53,891 bases of DNA from Methanosaeta sp. PtaU1.Bin060 (GCA_002067365.1 MVRK01000019.1:1-53891); one strand, 5' to 3'; positions 28,988-38,230 are shown, counted from the first letter of the stretch. The notes: generated by a model from the sequence alone, not told the origin. Translations and numbers: made by a program.

Positions 28988-30454
28988 TCAGTCCGTCACG
29001 TAGATATCCACGTCTCCCGCCTCTATCCTCCAGTCCTCCTCTACGACTATATGGTCTCCGTTTTTGGTGGCTGTCTGGCCACCCCCGAAAACGTTCAATG
29101 TCACGATCTCGTCTATGCCCTGCAAAGCCCTCCCAACACAGCCCTCAGCGGTTAGGTCGAAATTGTTCTGGATGAACTTCTGCACATCGGAGTACTGCAA
29201 ACTCTCGCCAATCACGAAGCTATCCAGAAAAGCCTCCAAGGAGGCCTTGATTTTGTTCACCAGATCTGTTTCCGGTGTATCTGTGAGCCTGATTTGGGCA
29301 AGTATGTTGATATTGATCAGCTCTGGGAGGTTATAGAGATATCCTGCTTCGCCCATACCGAGCAGTAGATCATAGTCGATCTGGCTGCCTGAAGGCGTGA
29401 CGGATAATATCTTCTTGGCCCTATCTATTGATTCTTCTAGGCTGGCTTGGATCATGACACCCCTATGGGTGGCAGGAGGGATTATGCATGATCCGTCTCT
29501 TGTGTGGCCGAACATGTCCATGTAGGTGAAGTACAGTGTATCACCCTCTGGCACAAAATCCCTGGGCCGGACCCACACATACCCGCCATAAACGTCGTCC
29601 TCCAAGATGGTCACAGTTTCGCCGCGGCATGTGGCTCCGATCACACCACGGACATGTGTTCCGACTGCGATATTTTTTCTGAGGCAGTCAACAATCTCCT
29701 GGCTGACTGTGGTTATGTGATCTTCCCCACCTCCCCGGTAATCAACCAGCACACCTAGGTCGCCTTCACCGTAGTTATAAACGCGTGCTTCGGCCACGTC
29801 TACAAGCTCGTTCAGCGATCTTTCTAGCATGAGGATGGTGGCTTTGCCTGGGGCCTGTACAGCATCAAAGTACCTTCGCCTCAGATCATCATCACTCTCA
29901 TCCTCGGTTCCGCCCGTGAACTCCAGCATATTTTCAACGGATGATATGCCTGTGATGCGCCCCTTCATGGAGACTATGCTATAGGGCGCTATATTTCCAC
30001 TTGGGCCTCTTAAAACCGCCTGGGCATTGATGGTAGTCTCCATCTCACCAGCTTCTATAGTGCCATCCTCGGTTGTTTCGAAGTAGAGTTTTGTGCCATC
30101 CTCCAGAATGCTATAGACCTGTGTGCCTTCTGGGATCGGGATGTCCTCAGGAGCTTCATAAGATGTACGAAATGTTACCAGGCCGGTTGCCTTATCACCA
30201 AGCTGCCTGCCATCGATCAGCACATGCGTGACTATTTTTTCGAGGTCAGTGCCCGTGGCCTTGAGTATGTCTATCCGTGCTAATCCATCCTCACATTCTT
30301 GATAGCATGCCTGGAGCTCTGCGGCGAACGTTAAGTTTGTCAGATAATGGAGAGTATACTTGTCTCCGCTGAGCTGGCCGGGCAGCATCTCAGCCTGGGC
30401 ATCTTCCAGGCGCTTCACAAGGGCGGCAATAGTCGGTACAGTAATGATAATCAC
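28988..30454 (-). CDS. Baseplate J-like protein
   Basis: 485-488 residues. The Shine-Dalgarno GAGGTGAT overlaps GTG 30454; ATT 30445 is at the normal distance and may be the true start. The family signature is visible in KATGTDLEKIVTHVLIDGRQL near residue 65, EGTQVYSILEDGTKLYF, and GGTEDESDDDLRRRYFDAVQ near 185, with the C-terminal fold around LPELINININILAQ-like strands. It joins baseplate wedges to the hub in contractile tails. Last gene of the late series. Confidence 0.9.
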   Translation of the reverse strand: MIIITVPTIAALVKRLEDAQAEMLPGQLSGDKYTLHYLTNLTFAAELQACYQECEDGLARIDILKATGTDLEKIVTHVLIDGRQLGDKATGLVTFRTSYEAPEDIPIPEGTQVYSILEDGTKLYFETTEDGTIEAGEMETTINAQAVLRGPSGNIAPYSIVSMKGRITGISSVENMLEFTGGTEDESDDDLRRRYFDAVQAPGKATILMLERSLNELVDVAEARVYNYGEGDLGVLVDYRGGGEDHITTVSQEIVDCLRKNIAVGTHVRGVIGATCRGETVTILEDDVYGGYVWVRPRDFVPEGDTLYFTYMDMFGHTRDGSCIIPPATHRGVMIQASLEESIDRAKKILSVTPSGSQIDYDLLLGMGEAGYLYNLPELININILAQIRLTDTPETDLVNKIKASLEAFLDSFVIGESLQYSDVQKFIQNNFDLTAEGCVGRALQGIDEIVTLNVFGGGQTATKNGDHIVVEEDWRIEAGDVDIYVTD

Positions 30455-30455
30455 C

Positions 30456-30911
30456 TCACTTATACGAGAAACCGACCTGCCCTATGGCCTCCAATAGATT
30501 GAGGGTGAGCAGATCATCTCCGTGAGCTTGCAGTAAGTAGCTGAAATCTTTTCCAGTGATCTTTATGTTCACTCCTCCGCTATTCTGAGCATTCCGGGCC
30601 ACATTCACGGACATAATGCCAAGATCGGATAGCTGCGTCTTCAGCTCCTGTTCTAGCTTTATCTGAAGTTCGCATATGGTCGTATCGGTCATCTTCTTGA
30701 AGATGTAGTTATGCAGGCAGCATCCCATAGTGGGCTCATTCAAAACCTCGCCCTGTGGGATCGCCAGGAACAGGAAGATCTTTTGCAGGCGGTAGATATC
30801 GCCTGAGCACCGTGCCCAATCTCGATTTGGGCCCCACACCAAATCAAAGGAATCGTGGCACTTCACCCTCCCACTGCGGAGGTCGAAATTGCCTCTCCAG
30901 TCACTGGGCAT
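30456..30911 (-). CDS. Baseplate wedge protein, gp25/GpW-like
   Basis: 151 residues, ATG after GGGGAGAGG. IFLFLAIPQGEVLNEPTMGC and HNYIFKKMTDTTICELQ are the conserved core of gp25-like wedge proteins (the NEPxxGxxL-type motif). The C-terminus is beta-rich (VNIKITGKDFSYLL). It normally precedes the J protein, as it does here, and forms part of the wedge near the sheath base. The family's lysozyme-like fold lacks activity. Confidence 0.85.
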   Translation of the reverse strand: MPSDWRGNFDLRSGRVKCHDSFDLVWGPNRDWARCSGDIYRLQKIFLFLAIPQGEVLNEPTMGCCLHNYIFKKMTDTTICELQIKLEQELKTQLSDLGIMSVNVARNAQNSGGVNIKITGKDFSYLLQAHGDDLLTLNLLEAIGQVGFSYK

Positions 30912-31226
30912 TTATGCCTCTCCCCTCGTCAGCTGATCTATCCTCATCTCAAGCCTTCGGGCCTGATCCATGAGGCAGAGATACTCTTTTCTAAATTTCT
31001 TGCGCTTGGCTTTGATTTGCGAGAGCTCGGCGCTTTGCTCACCTGCCTGTGTGCGTTTAGCGATCTCTGCATCCGCCTTCTGAAGGAAAATCTCCTCCTC
31101 AGTGATGGCCGCATATACCTTATCGAGCATGGTGCTATACATCTTGATCTGACCAGCCGGTTCTTTTGGTATTGTGAACTTCAGGATTGGGCCCTCCTCA
31201 GAACTTTTCGAACATGCTCTTTCCAT
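30912..31226 (-). CDS. Coiled-coil tail protein, start uncertain
   Basis: 90-104 residues. ATG 31226 has no ribosome site and lies inside the upstream gene. CTG 31184, in the same frame, is seven to eight bases after GAGGAGG and gives the natural-looking LKFTIPKEPAGQIKM. The rest is a long coiled coil (TEEEIFLQKADAEIAKRTQ, then SQIKAKRKKFRKEYLCLMD). Position between spike and wedge genes suggests a baseplate assembly or chaperone role. Confidence 0.68.
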   Translation of the reverse strand: MERACSKSSEEGPILKFTIPKEPAGQIKMYSTMLDKVYAAITEEEIFLQKADAEIAKRTQAGEQSAELSQIKAKRKKFRKEYLCLMDQARRLEMRIDQLTRGEA

Positions 31227-31330
31227 TCTTGAATAGGAAGTTCAAGACAGGTCTGGCAGCAGGTCTGGCAGCTCGCCTTTTTGGCCATGCAGATGGCGTA
31301 TGCCGGGCATTCGGGTATCTTTTCTTCCAA
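31181..31330 (-). CDS. Small cysteine-rich protein in the baseplate cluster
   Basis: 49 residues (MEEKIPECPAYAICMAKKA...), TTG 31330 eight bases after GGAGG. Six cysteines (ECPAYAIC, SCQTCCQTC) form a tight cluster suggesting a structural metal site. Metal-binding tips and small cysteine proteins occur in baseplates. It overlaps the next frame. Function unknown. Confidence 0.6.
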   Translation of the reverse strand: MEEKIPECPAYAICMAKKASCQTCCQTCLELPIQEWKEHVRKVLRRAQS

Positions 31331-31349
31331 TTATTTACCTCCAATGCGG

Positions 31350-32471
31350 TCACGGGTGGATCTGCACTCCATTTTGGTTTATGACAGGTGCATCCAGGTC
31401 TATCTCGTCCTCGCCTTCAAGCACGATCTTCGGAGCTGTGAGCCGGATCTCGACAGGAGAGTATGCCATAACCTTCCCGTCCTTCTCGATCCTCACATAG
31501 GCCCCAGTCGTGAAATCCCTGATCTCGGCTGCGAACTCCCACAAGGAAGATTCTGGAGCAGCCAGAGAGCATCTGACGCCTGTATCATCGTCAGGGTCGT
31601 TCGTGGCCGAATGGATCTCTATATCGCCTCCTGGATGATGCCTTATGTGGCCTTTGAGGACCTCCTGGTCATCCTCTGTTTTGGCACCCTGCACCGCCCA
31701 GTAGCCTTCGCCCTCGGTGTAGACCTCTGAGGTATATTCCTCTCCAGGGCTATCTGTGGATTCGAAAATCCAGAATGAGCCGCAACGGGCCTTGAACTCA
31801 GCCCTCCATGGATAGGCCTTGCGACTCTCAGTCTGCTCCGAGTAGAACTTGAAATATTGATTTTTCAGGCGCTCAATGCTATCGATCGTCTTGCATAGCT
31901 CGCATTCGGGATTCGAATGCCCCAACTGACAGTAATCGAATATTAAACACCAATCGCGGCCCTCTCCGATCTCGCCAGCCTTGTAAGCATCCTGGCCATG
32001 GAACCAGCGGAAGCAATAGGGCTTCTTGGCTTCTGGATACGGGTAATATAGAAAATCGCCCGTTGGCTGGTATCTTTTCGGTCGCCTGAACTGGCCGCCC
32101 TTCAAGGCGATATCGCAGGGCGTGGGCCTGCATATGGGGAGCTGCGCCCAGTTCGGGATGGTGAAGAGCACGATTCCTTTGCGTTCCTGGTAGAAATAGA
32201 CCATCACCATATCGCCTTCTCGGGGTGAGAAGAGCCAGCCAAGGTGATTTCCAATGCCTGGAAGAGGAACCAAACATTTGGGGCGGTAATAGTGCTTGCC
32301 ATCATCCGTGAACGCCCGCCGATCTCGTTTCAGAACAGTGACGGTATTAAACCTTTTGTCTCCGGGCTCCTGGTGCCACTCAACCTCGTCTACCAGGCAC
32401 ATCTCAAATTTCAGGTGCCTGCGTATGAGCCTTTTTGTGGTATCAGTCAGGCGGTTCTTGAGATTCGGCAT
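31350..32471 (-). CDS. Baseplate spike protein (GpV/gp5-like)
   Basis: 373 residues. The N-terminal half holds an OB-fold-like region (VEWHQEPGDKRFNTVTVLKR, CLVPLPGIGNHLGWLFSPRE, GDMVMVYFYQERKGIVLF), as in tail-tip proteins that pierce the cell envelope. The C-terminal ~110 residues are repetitive beta strands (VRIEKDGKVMAYSPVEIRL, APKIVLEGEDEIDLDAPVI), resembling a beta-helix needle ending in NQNGVQIHP. It follows the hub gene, the expected order. Confidence 0.82.
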   Translation of the reverse strand: MPNLKNRLTDTTKRLIRRHLKFEMCLVDEVEWHQEPGDKRFNTVTVLKRDRRAFTDDGKHYYRPKCLVPLPGIGNHLGWLFSPREGDMVMVYFYQERKGIVLFTIPNWAQLPICRPTPCDIALKGGQFRRPKRYQPTGDFLYYPYPEAKKPYCFRWFHGQDAYKAGEIGEGRDWCLIFDYCQLGHSNPECELCKTIDSIERLKNQYFKFYSEQTESRKAYPWRAEFKARCGSFWIFESTDSPGEEYTSEVYTEGEGYWAVQGAKTEDDQEVLKGHIRHHPGGDIEIHSATNDPDDDTGVRCSLAAPESSLWEFAAEIRDFTTGAYVRIEKDGKVMAYSPVEIRLTAPKIVLEGEDEIDLDAPVINQNGVQIHP

Positions 32472-32477
32472 CCGCTC

Positions 32478-33734
32478 CTACTCCTCATACTCTTCAGATA
32501 AGTTATAAACGCTGCCCGAAATCGATTCATCTGTGATGGGATCATTCACTTCCAAAAGGCCAGGTGAAATGGTCAATTCGCATTTCAGGCCATCGATGCT
32601 ATAGGTGACTTTCTTACCCACAACGACGCCATACACCCGACTGGAAATAGAGACCTTATTGGCGGCGCGACCATGCTCCTCGGCCAGCGCGTCCTCTATA
32701 GCCTGTAGCTCTGAAAGACGGCTGGAAAGGGCAGCATTCATTTTAGCGATCTCGCTGGCAGATATTGGAACGAAGGGCGTATAGGAGACCTTGGACATCA
32801 GTGGCGGCACAATGCCTTCAACGATCGGCTTTGTCTCGGCATTCTCGTGCATCTTATAGAGCTTCAAAAGCTGGTCAGCCCTCGCGTCCGCCTCTTCCTG
32901 TGTCTTGATATTGTAGGCGTACTCGGCAGGAGCCATCAAGACACCCACTTCAGCAATCGATTCGTCATCTGTAGCCATTGCGATTATGGGATCGGGTGCA
33001 GGAATGACTATCCCATCTGGGTCTATATGCTCATCGCTCGAATTGCCGATGACCACCACGGAATTGCGAAAGCCCGTGATGCTCGCAGTCTGATCTGGAT
33101 TGCTGATGTAGCTATCAAGGTCATATTCGCCTTCTGTGGACGCGGGGTTCTTGAACTTCAGGACATTATCCTCGGAGAAATAGTAGACGGCACCCACTAT
33201 CATTGCGATATCATCCACGACGCTTTGATATGTCATGTCCGCATCGTATGTCACCCTCTCGATGGTCTTATCTTTTAGAGTCTCATCCCAGTCGAGCCTG
33301 ATAGGCTCGTCGGTATGCCATGATAGGATGGTCTCAAGGGCCTCCTTCGCCGTTGTTGGCAGAGCATCATAGTCATGGTCTTTTGGAAGCGCATCTGCAA
33401 GGTGACCGAGATCGCATTCGCCTAAGATCTCTGCCTCTTCGTGGTTCGAAGAGAGCGCAGTCATGTGACCTGTCGCTACAAGATACTCTGTCTGAGCATG
33501 ACCTCCTGCCAATCGGCGCTTTTCTTCTGTATCATAGGCCCAGTTGTAGACTATGATCTCAATTTCCGTGGTCTGTGGAAAGAAACGGTTGGTATATTTC
33601 TGATGTGGATTTGCGAGCACGATTTTGATTTTTCCAGGGTCCGAGTCGGCCTCTGCCACTTGCTGTTGCACCTCAAAACTGATCAGATCAAAACTTACAT
33701 CGATGCCTCCGACCGTAACTTTATGATCGATCAA
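32478..33734 (-). CDS. Baseplate hub protein (GpD-like)
   Basis: 418 residues, ATG overlapping the upstream TGA. The beta-rich domains have the hub pattern: VTVGGIDVSFDLISFEVQQQ at the start, a nested middle (AKEALETILSWHTDEPIRLDW, YQSVVDDIAMIVGAVYYF), then a long helix (SRLSELQAIEDALAEEHG) before a terminal beta segment. It sits between tape measure and spike genes, as expected for the ring that plugs the tube. Confidence 0.82.
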   Translation of the reverse strand: MIDHKVTVGGIDVSFDLISFEVQQQVAEADSDPGKIKIVLANPHQKYTNRFFPQTTEIEIIVYNWAYDTEEKRRLAGGHAQTEYLVATGHMTALSSNHEEAEILGECDLGHLADALPKDHDYDALPTTAKEALETILSWHTDEPIRLDWDETLKDKTIERVTYDADMTYQSVVDDIAMIVGAVYYFSEDNVLKFKNPASTEGEYDLDSYISNPDQTASITGFRNSVVVIGNSSDEHIDPDGIVIPAPDPIIAMATDDESIAEVGVLMAPAEYAYNIKTQEEADARADQLLKLYKMHENAETKPIVEGIVPPLMSKVSYTPFVPISASEIAKMNAALSSRLSELQAIEDALAEEHGRAANKVSISSRVYGVVVGKKVTYSIDGLKCELTISPGLLEVNDPITDESISGSVYNLSEEYEE

Positions 33735-34126
33735 TCATAGGCCTCCTGAAGTTGGAGCGTCCAGGTGGCTACGTTCAGATAGTCCCCGTTCTCATGCTTC
33801 AAAGGAGGCTCTTTGTCGTTCTCTTCATGCACTGGCCCGTCGCCTATCACATACATCGTGAACGATCCATGGTTGCATACTACCTTAAAGGGCCCACCAT
33901 CCTCGATGAGCTCCTTTAACTCTTTGTATCTGGAGTCCGTTATGCTTCGGACAGTGAGGGTGCAAGACCACAAGGTTATATCACTGGTCCTCTCGGTGAT
34001 CCAGTGTTTGCCCTTTCCTGGGATCTCTTTGACTACAACCTTGTTTGTACGTTTCCACTCGGCCATTTTGGGACCGGGATCCGGACCCTCAGCGCCCAGC
34101 ATGAGGTTGCCTATCTGGAAAATCAT
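33731..34126 (-). CDS. Tail/baseplate initiator-like protein
   Basis: 131 residues, overlapping its neighbours at both ends. All beta-rich: FQIGNLMLGAEGPDPGPKMAEW, SDITLWSCTLTVRSITDSR, GPFKVVCNHGSFTMYVIG, then NVATWTLQLQEAYD. The layout resembles GpU-type or DUF6046-type tail completion proteins that start tube or hub assembly. Position after the tape measure and before the hub supports this; the family is uncertain. Confidence 0.68.
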   Translation of the reverse strand: MIFQIGNLMLGAEGPDPGPKMAEWKRTNKVVVKEIPGKGKHWITERTSDITLWSCTLTVRSITDSRYKELKELIEDGGPFKVVCNHGSFTMYVIGDGPVHEENDKEPPLKHENGDYLNVATWTLQLQEAYD

Positions 34127-34263
34127 GGAATCCGCCTTCGTAACAGTTCAGTCTCCTTCTCGCAGCGAACTTGCTCTGCAGCATGAATGACGTTCACGAC
34201 CTCGGCTAGATCCATCTCACGAAATTTGTTCGTCCAATCGATTGACCAGTAAGCTGCTGTCAT
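34123..34263 (-). CDS. Tiny protein between tape measure and hub genes
   Basis: 46 residues (MTAAYWSIDWTNKFREMDL...). ATG 34263 overlaps the tape measure stop (34260-34263) and its TGA overlaps the next ATG. Both four-base overlaps support a real gene. Helical, acidic then basic, one Cys. Perhaps a small tail assembly factor. Confidence 0.6.
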   Translation of the reverse strand: MTAAYWSIDWTNKFREMDLAEVVNVIHAAEQVRCEKETELLRRRIP

Positions 34264-36998
34264 GTCCGACCCTGCCCAATGGCCCTTTTTACAGCCTCGA
34301 TGGACTTGGCCTCAATTAGTTTGTCGATCCGACTTAGCAGTCTCTCCACATCGACATTGCCAGATACCCTCAGACCGCTAAAATCGTTCTGATTTGTGAT
34401 GAGTATGGTGTAGCCGCCCGACCCCTGACCCAGGGAGCTTGGCCGGGAAGTAACGCCATCAAGCAATGCAAGCGCCCTGGATATTGGCCCTGGGCCTTTC
34501 TGGGCAGTGGCCTGCGGGATGATCTCTTCAGGCGAATGGACCTGCCCGGCAAACAAGCCACTGCGGGAGAATGTTGCACCCGACGCAAATCTTTTTGGCG
34601 TAGGTGGTGTATCAGGTGTATCCGGCGGCTTGAATGATTCGGGTGGCTTGAAGGTCCTTGGAGTAGTAAGCCCGCCAGATCCAGACGACTTTCCAGGAAG
34701 TGTTGTTGTAGAACCCTGGATGCCCTCGCCAGTCTTCTCATTTATTATTCGATCTATGGTGTTTGATTTTGACTGTGAAGACGATCGGCTTTCGCCTTTC
34801 TTCGTCCACTTGGATTGGGCCTCCTTTGGATATCCAGCTACTTCATAACCATATCGTGTATCTCCATATGCGTTTTCATAAATATCATATGGACTGTATC
34901 CGAGCTTTCTTACCTCGTCCTCCTTCGCTTTTCCGAGCCATCCGGTCTCCTCGGAAACGCTCGCGCTTGAGGCTGTAGTGCTCTCACCGGCATTTAATCC
35001 GAGCACATTGTTTAGCCACTGGACGAACCCGCTTGGATTCTTTTCAGCCAAGGCCTTTCGTTGTTCTGGCGTCATGGCCTTCCATTTTTTCAGGCTCTCG
35101 TCCCTTTGCGCTTCTGTCAGAGTGCCAGGCCAACCGGGCTCGCCAGGTTTAATGCCTTTTGCGCGTGCGGCCTTTTCCTCTTCTGTGTAGCCGCCCAACG
35201 AATTGGGAAGGAACATCTTGATCTTGTCAACGATATCGGAGGCCAGGCTCGAAAGCGGCTTGAATATCCCCTGGACGATATCATACACTCCGTCCAAGAT
35301 GTTCCCGATCTTCTTCAGCCATTCATTGATCTTCGATACGAGCGGAGTGACTATCGAGGATCCCCATCTCAGAAGACCTGAAAGGGTGTCTGATATGATC
35401 TCCAAAAGCTCTTGAGGAGACTTGCCGGTTATGGCGCTTGCAGCGCCCGCGACCAGGCCGACAGCGCCAAATGCTGCACCCCCCGCAATTCCCGCAGCGA
35501 TCTTCGATATGCCACTGTTTTTGAGCATCTTATACAGCGAATCGATCCATTTTATGGCCTCCCTGATCCAATAGCCCGCATCCTTGAACCAGTTCAACAG
35601 ATCCTTGGCCATTTGGGTCCGGCCAAGCTCCTTGAGGGCCTTGCTGAAGATGTGCGTCTTTTGCTCTACCAGATAGAGGATGCCAGCTACCGCCAGAAGA
35701 GGCACTGTTATGACCAGTACTGGCGCAAGAGCAGCCCACAGGCCCCCAGCCATGGCATAGGCAGATGCCATAACGCCCGTGTTCGCAGCCGTGACGGCCC
35801 CCTCAGCTGCGACTACCCCACCATAAGATGCGATCATCGCCGCGTTGCTCATTGCCATCATCTGGGAGACGGCGACCTGTCCAAGCATGGCTGTTTTCAG
35901 TAATCCGTACAAAGAAATAACAGATGTTATGACGGGCGCTAAAAGGCTGAGAGCACCAGCAACGGCTACTATGATTGCGATCCAGCCTATCAGTGCTGAG
36001 CCTCCTGGAATGCTCCTGATGGCCTTGACGAGATAGGAGAACAGGCTCGTCAGATTCCTGAGTGGCCCTGCTATCGATTCGCCCACGGACTTTTTAAGCT
36101 CAGATATGTTATTCATGGCGGCTGCCCAGGGCCTCTTATCAAGCTCAGTCTGGATTTGGATGACCCCGGCCTCTCTTTGCAAGAGCTTCAGACGGCCTTT
36201 GGCTGTCTTTATGAGGCTCTCGTAGCCAGCCGTGCCTGCAACATCTGCGGTGGCAGCCCTGAACTGAGCCTCCATCGATGTCCGGAGCTTTCCTTTATAG
36301 ATAGAGGACGTCATGACGAGTTCGCTGCCTGACATGCCAAGAGTCTCTTGTTTCGCAAAAGCTACCTTTTCAGCAGACTCCGCCAGAGCCTCCATCTTAG
36401 TTCCCTTAAAGCCATACTTGGGGCCATATAGAGACGCGGCTTGAAGGGTCTCTGTCATCTTTCCCCTGGAAGTCCATTCAGCACCAGAATACTTAGACAG
36501 GAACTCGGCGAGCTCTGCCTGGCTGAGTTTCAGCTTTTTGTTTGCTCCTATGGCCTTGGCAACCTGCTCCTCGTAGAGATTCGATTTTTCCGCACTTATC
36601 CACGAGAAGCCCGCGATGCTCCCTCCAATGGCCATGCTCGCCAAGGATTCGGTCGTCCTGCTGAGGCTTGAATGGAATTTTTCGATTTCTTCAGTAGCGC
36701 TTTTCCAGACATCTTTGAGCTTTGAGCCCACCTGCTCGGTGATGTTGCCAGTCTCAGCCAGACTCTTTGTGTGGTCCCTTGTCGTTCTGATTGTCTCCCC
36801 AACGGCCTCGGATATGCCTTCGTATGACTTCTCGAGTTTATTGCCAAATGCATCAACCTCCGAGGTGTTCATCGATATGTCAATCTCGTAGCTGTTGCTC
36901 TTGATCTCTGCCAGCATCTTTCGGATAGGCTCGAAGTTGCGAGAGAAATTGTCTACGAGATTGTAGATCGATGTAAATGTTCGAATATTTTCGGGCAT
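34260..36998 (-). CDS. Tail tape measure protein
   Basis: 912 residues, the second-longest gene. The N-terminal ~330 are long helices (FEPIRKMLAEIKSNSYEIDI, ISEAVGETIRTTRDHTKSL). There is a strongly hydrophobic region at ~335-470 (ALIGWIAIIVAVAGALSLL, LVITVPLLAVAGILYLVEQ). The C-terminal third is a Pro/Ser/Gly-rich polar segment. This is the usual layout of a protein that sets tail length and enters the membrane on injection. It follows the frameshifted chaperone pair. Confidence 0.92.
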   Translation of the reverse strand: MPENIRTFTSIYNLVDNFSRNFEPIRKMLAEIKSNSYEIDISMNTSEVDAFGNKLEKSYEGISEAVGETIRTTRDHTKSLAETGNITEQVGSKLKDVWKSATEEIEKFHSSLSRTTESLASMAIGGSIAGFSWISAEKSNLYEEQVAKAIGANKKLKLSQAELAEFLSKYSGAEWTSRGKMTETLQAASLYGPKYGFKGTKMEALAESAEKVAFAKQETLGMSGSELVMTSSIYKGKLRTSMEAQFRAATADVAGTAGYESLIKTAKGRLKLLQREAGVIQIQTELDKRPWAAAMNNISELKKSVGESIAGPLRNLTSLFSYLVKAIRSIPGGSALIGWIAIIVAVAGALSLLAPVITSVISLYGLLKTAMLGQVAVSQMMAMSNAAMIASYGGVVAAEGAVTAANTGVMASAYAMAGGLWAALAPVLVITVPLLAVAGILYLVEQKTHIFSKALKELGRTQMAKDLLNWFKDAGYWIREAIKWIDSLYKMLKNSGISKIAAGIAGGAAFGAVGLVAGAASAITGKSPQELLEIISDTLSGLLRWGSSIVTPLVSKINEWLKKIGNILDGVYDIVQGIFKPLSSLASDIVDKIKMFLPNSLGGYTEEEKAARAKGIKPGEPGWPGTLTEAQRDESLKKWKAMTPEQRKALAEKNPSGFVQWLNNVLGLNAGESTTASSASVSEETGWLGKAKEDEVRKLGYSPYDIYENAYGDTRYGYEVAGYPKEAQSKWTKKGESRSSSQSKSNTIDRIINEKTGEGIQGSTTTLPGKSSGSGGLTTPRTFKPPESFKPPDTPDTPPTPKRFASGATFSRSGLFAGQVHSPEEIIPQATAQKGPGPISRALALLDGVTSRPSSLGQGSGGYTILITNQNDFSGLRVSGNVDVERLLSRIDKLIEAKSIEAVKRAIGQGRT

Positions 36999-37020
36999 TG
37001 TGGGTGTTCCAAGAAAAGGT

Positions 37021-37317
37021 TCAGAGGGGCTTGTTAACGTAATTCTTCAAATTCTCTTTCACCTGGCGCTCGAGCTCATGTTGCCTATGCCATTCCTCCA
37101 GGCATTTGCCGTAGCTGTCTTCCTGGGGGTTTGTTCCGGTCGCCCTGGCAGTCTCAGGCACCTCTCCACCGGCCAGCCTGATCCTCAGCTTGATCTCTTC
37201 TTGGGCGACCAGGGCCACAAAAAGCTCCTGGGCAAGCGTCAGGTCATCGATGCTTTCGGCTAGACGATAGCCAGCTAGATGCTCCAGCCATATCAGCTGG
37301 CCTTCGTCTGATCTGAA
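37021..37317 (-). CDS. Tail assembly chaperone, frameshift extension (T-like part)
   Basis: 98 residues in the -1 frame relative to the upstream chaperone, with no good start before GTG 37218. The frame is open from the T run at 37316-37320. It reads SDEGQLIWLEHLAGYRLAES, then a helical ELFVALVAQEEIKLRI and a basic end. Programmed -1 frameshifting in this gene pair is a well-known feature of tailed phages. The longer form (about 215 residues) would bind the tape measure. GTG 37218, with AGGAG upstream, could give a separate short product instead. Confidence 0.7.
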   Translation of the reverse strand, partial: FRSDEGQLIWLEHLAGYRLAESIDDLTLAQELFVALVAQEEIKLRIRLAGGEVPETARATGTNPQEDSYGKCLEEWHRQHELERQVKENLKNYVNKPL

Positions 37318-37667
37318 AAATCCTCGACCTGGGCCTCCTCGACCCGCGAGGCCGCATAGATAGCCGAGCCTATCTGCATGACCAGATCATGATCAAGGTC
37401 CTCCAAGCGCGCGACTATGCCCGGCGTGATGATGCCCAGCTTGCAGGCCTCCATGGCCATGCTATAGCTGCCAGCCAAATCCGCCTCGCCCTCCAGTCGC
37501 ACCTTGTTGGCGATCTGTCGAAACTCGCGAGCACGCAGCGTGCGTATCCTCACGACCTTTCCGTTGTAGTGCTCATTGGCCGATTTCAACACCACAGTGC
37601 GTTCGACCTTAATCCCCGCAATGATGTCCTCAGCCGAGAGCTCAAGAGGCGTTGCATTTTCGCTCAT
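37293..37667 (-). CDS. Tail assembly chaperone (G-like)
   Basis: 124 residues, ATG after TAGGAG. The sequence (LSAEDIIAGIKVERTVVLKS, RTLRAREFRQIANKV) is beta then helix, as in tail-tube chaperones that sit between tube and tape measure genes. Near its end the frame passes GAT TTT TCA, where a slip of one base on the five-T run leads into the downstream frame. Confidence 0.78.
   Translation of the reverse strand: MSENATPLELSAEDIIAGIKVERTVVLKSANEHYNGKVVRIRTLRAREFRQIANKVRLEGEADLAGSYSMAMEACKLGIITPGIVARLEDLDHDLVMQIGSAIYAASRVEEAQVEDFSDQTKAS
37316..37320 (-). other. Probable -1 ribosomal frameshift site
   Basis: GGATTTTTCAG. The zero frame reads GAT TTT TCA; slipping back one gives TTC AGA TCA GAC GAA, which stays open to 37021. 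A peptidyl tRNA-Phe on TTT can re-pair exactly with the preceding TTT. It is not a canonical X-XXY-YYZ heptamer. Confidence 0.6.
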
Positions 37668-37702
37668 CTTATAGAACTCCTAAAAAAAATGGGCGGCGGG
37701 CC

Positions 37703-38230
37703 TCAGATGCCGCCCTCCTCTTCGCCGCCCACGCCCCAAACTGTGCGCTTGCCCTGCCACTCGAATGTCCTCTTATTCACGCTGCCCTGCGAGACGCTTC
37801 CCGCGAGCTTTGTGATGCGGCAGCCGGTGAAAGATTGATAGATCGCTCCGCCGGTAACGACCGCATTGCCACTCTCATCTGTAGCGCCGGTGTACTCCCT
37901 CTCGTGGCAATTGATTTTGAACTCCACAGGTGTGCCCATGTCGGATAACTTCAGCAGGTAGGTATAGACCAGATACTCCCATGTGGCAGCATCTTCTTTG
38001 TTGGGCGTCACCCAGCCCGTCTCGAAGGTGCCCTTGACATCGATATTGCCCTGGACGATGTCCGTAGCATGCCTCTGGCCTGACCAGTGCTCGGCCTGGG
38101 ATTCAATTGTCCAGTCCCATGAGAAGGCGCTGATGGGAATATAGTATTTGCCAGCCGGTGCATCTATCTCTATCTGTATGTCAGAGGGATATTTGGTGAA
38201 GACCTTCTGACCCGCATTGATGAATGGCAT
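37703..38230 (-). CDS. Tail tube protein
   Basis: 175 residues, ATG after GGAGGTGATT. All beta with the tube-like arrangement: VFTKYPSDIQIEIDAPAGKY, then GNIDVKGTFETGWVTPN and VNKRTFEWQGKRTVWGVGGE at the C-terminus. It directly follows the sheath gene, the standard order in contractile tails. It would polymerise around the tape measure as the inner tube. Confidence 0.85.
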   Translation of the reverse strand: MPFINAGQKVFTKYPSDIQIEIDAPAGKYYIPISAFSWDWTIESQAEHWSGQRHATDIVQGNIDVKGTFETGWVTPNKEDAATWEYLVYTYLLKLSDMGTPVEFKINCHEREYTGATDESGNAVVTGGAIYQSFTGCRITKLAGSVSQGSVNKRTFEWQGKRTVWGVGGEEEGGI

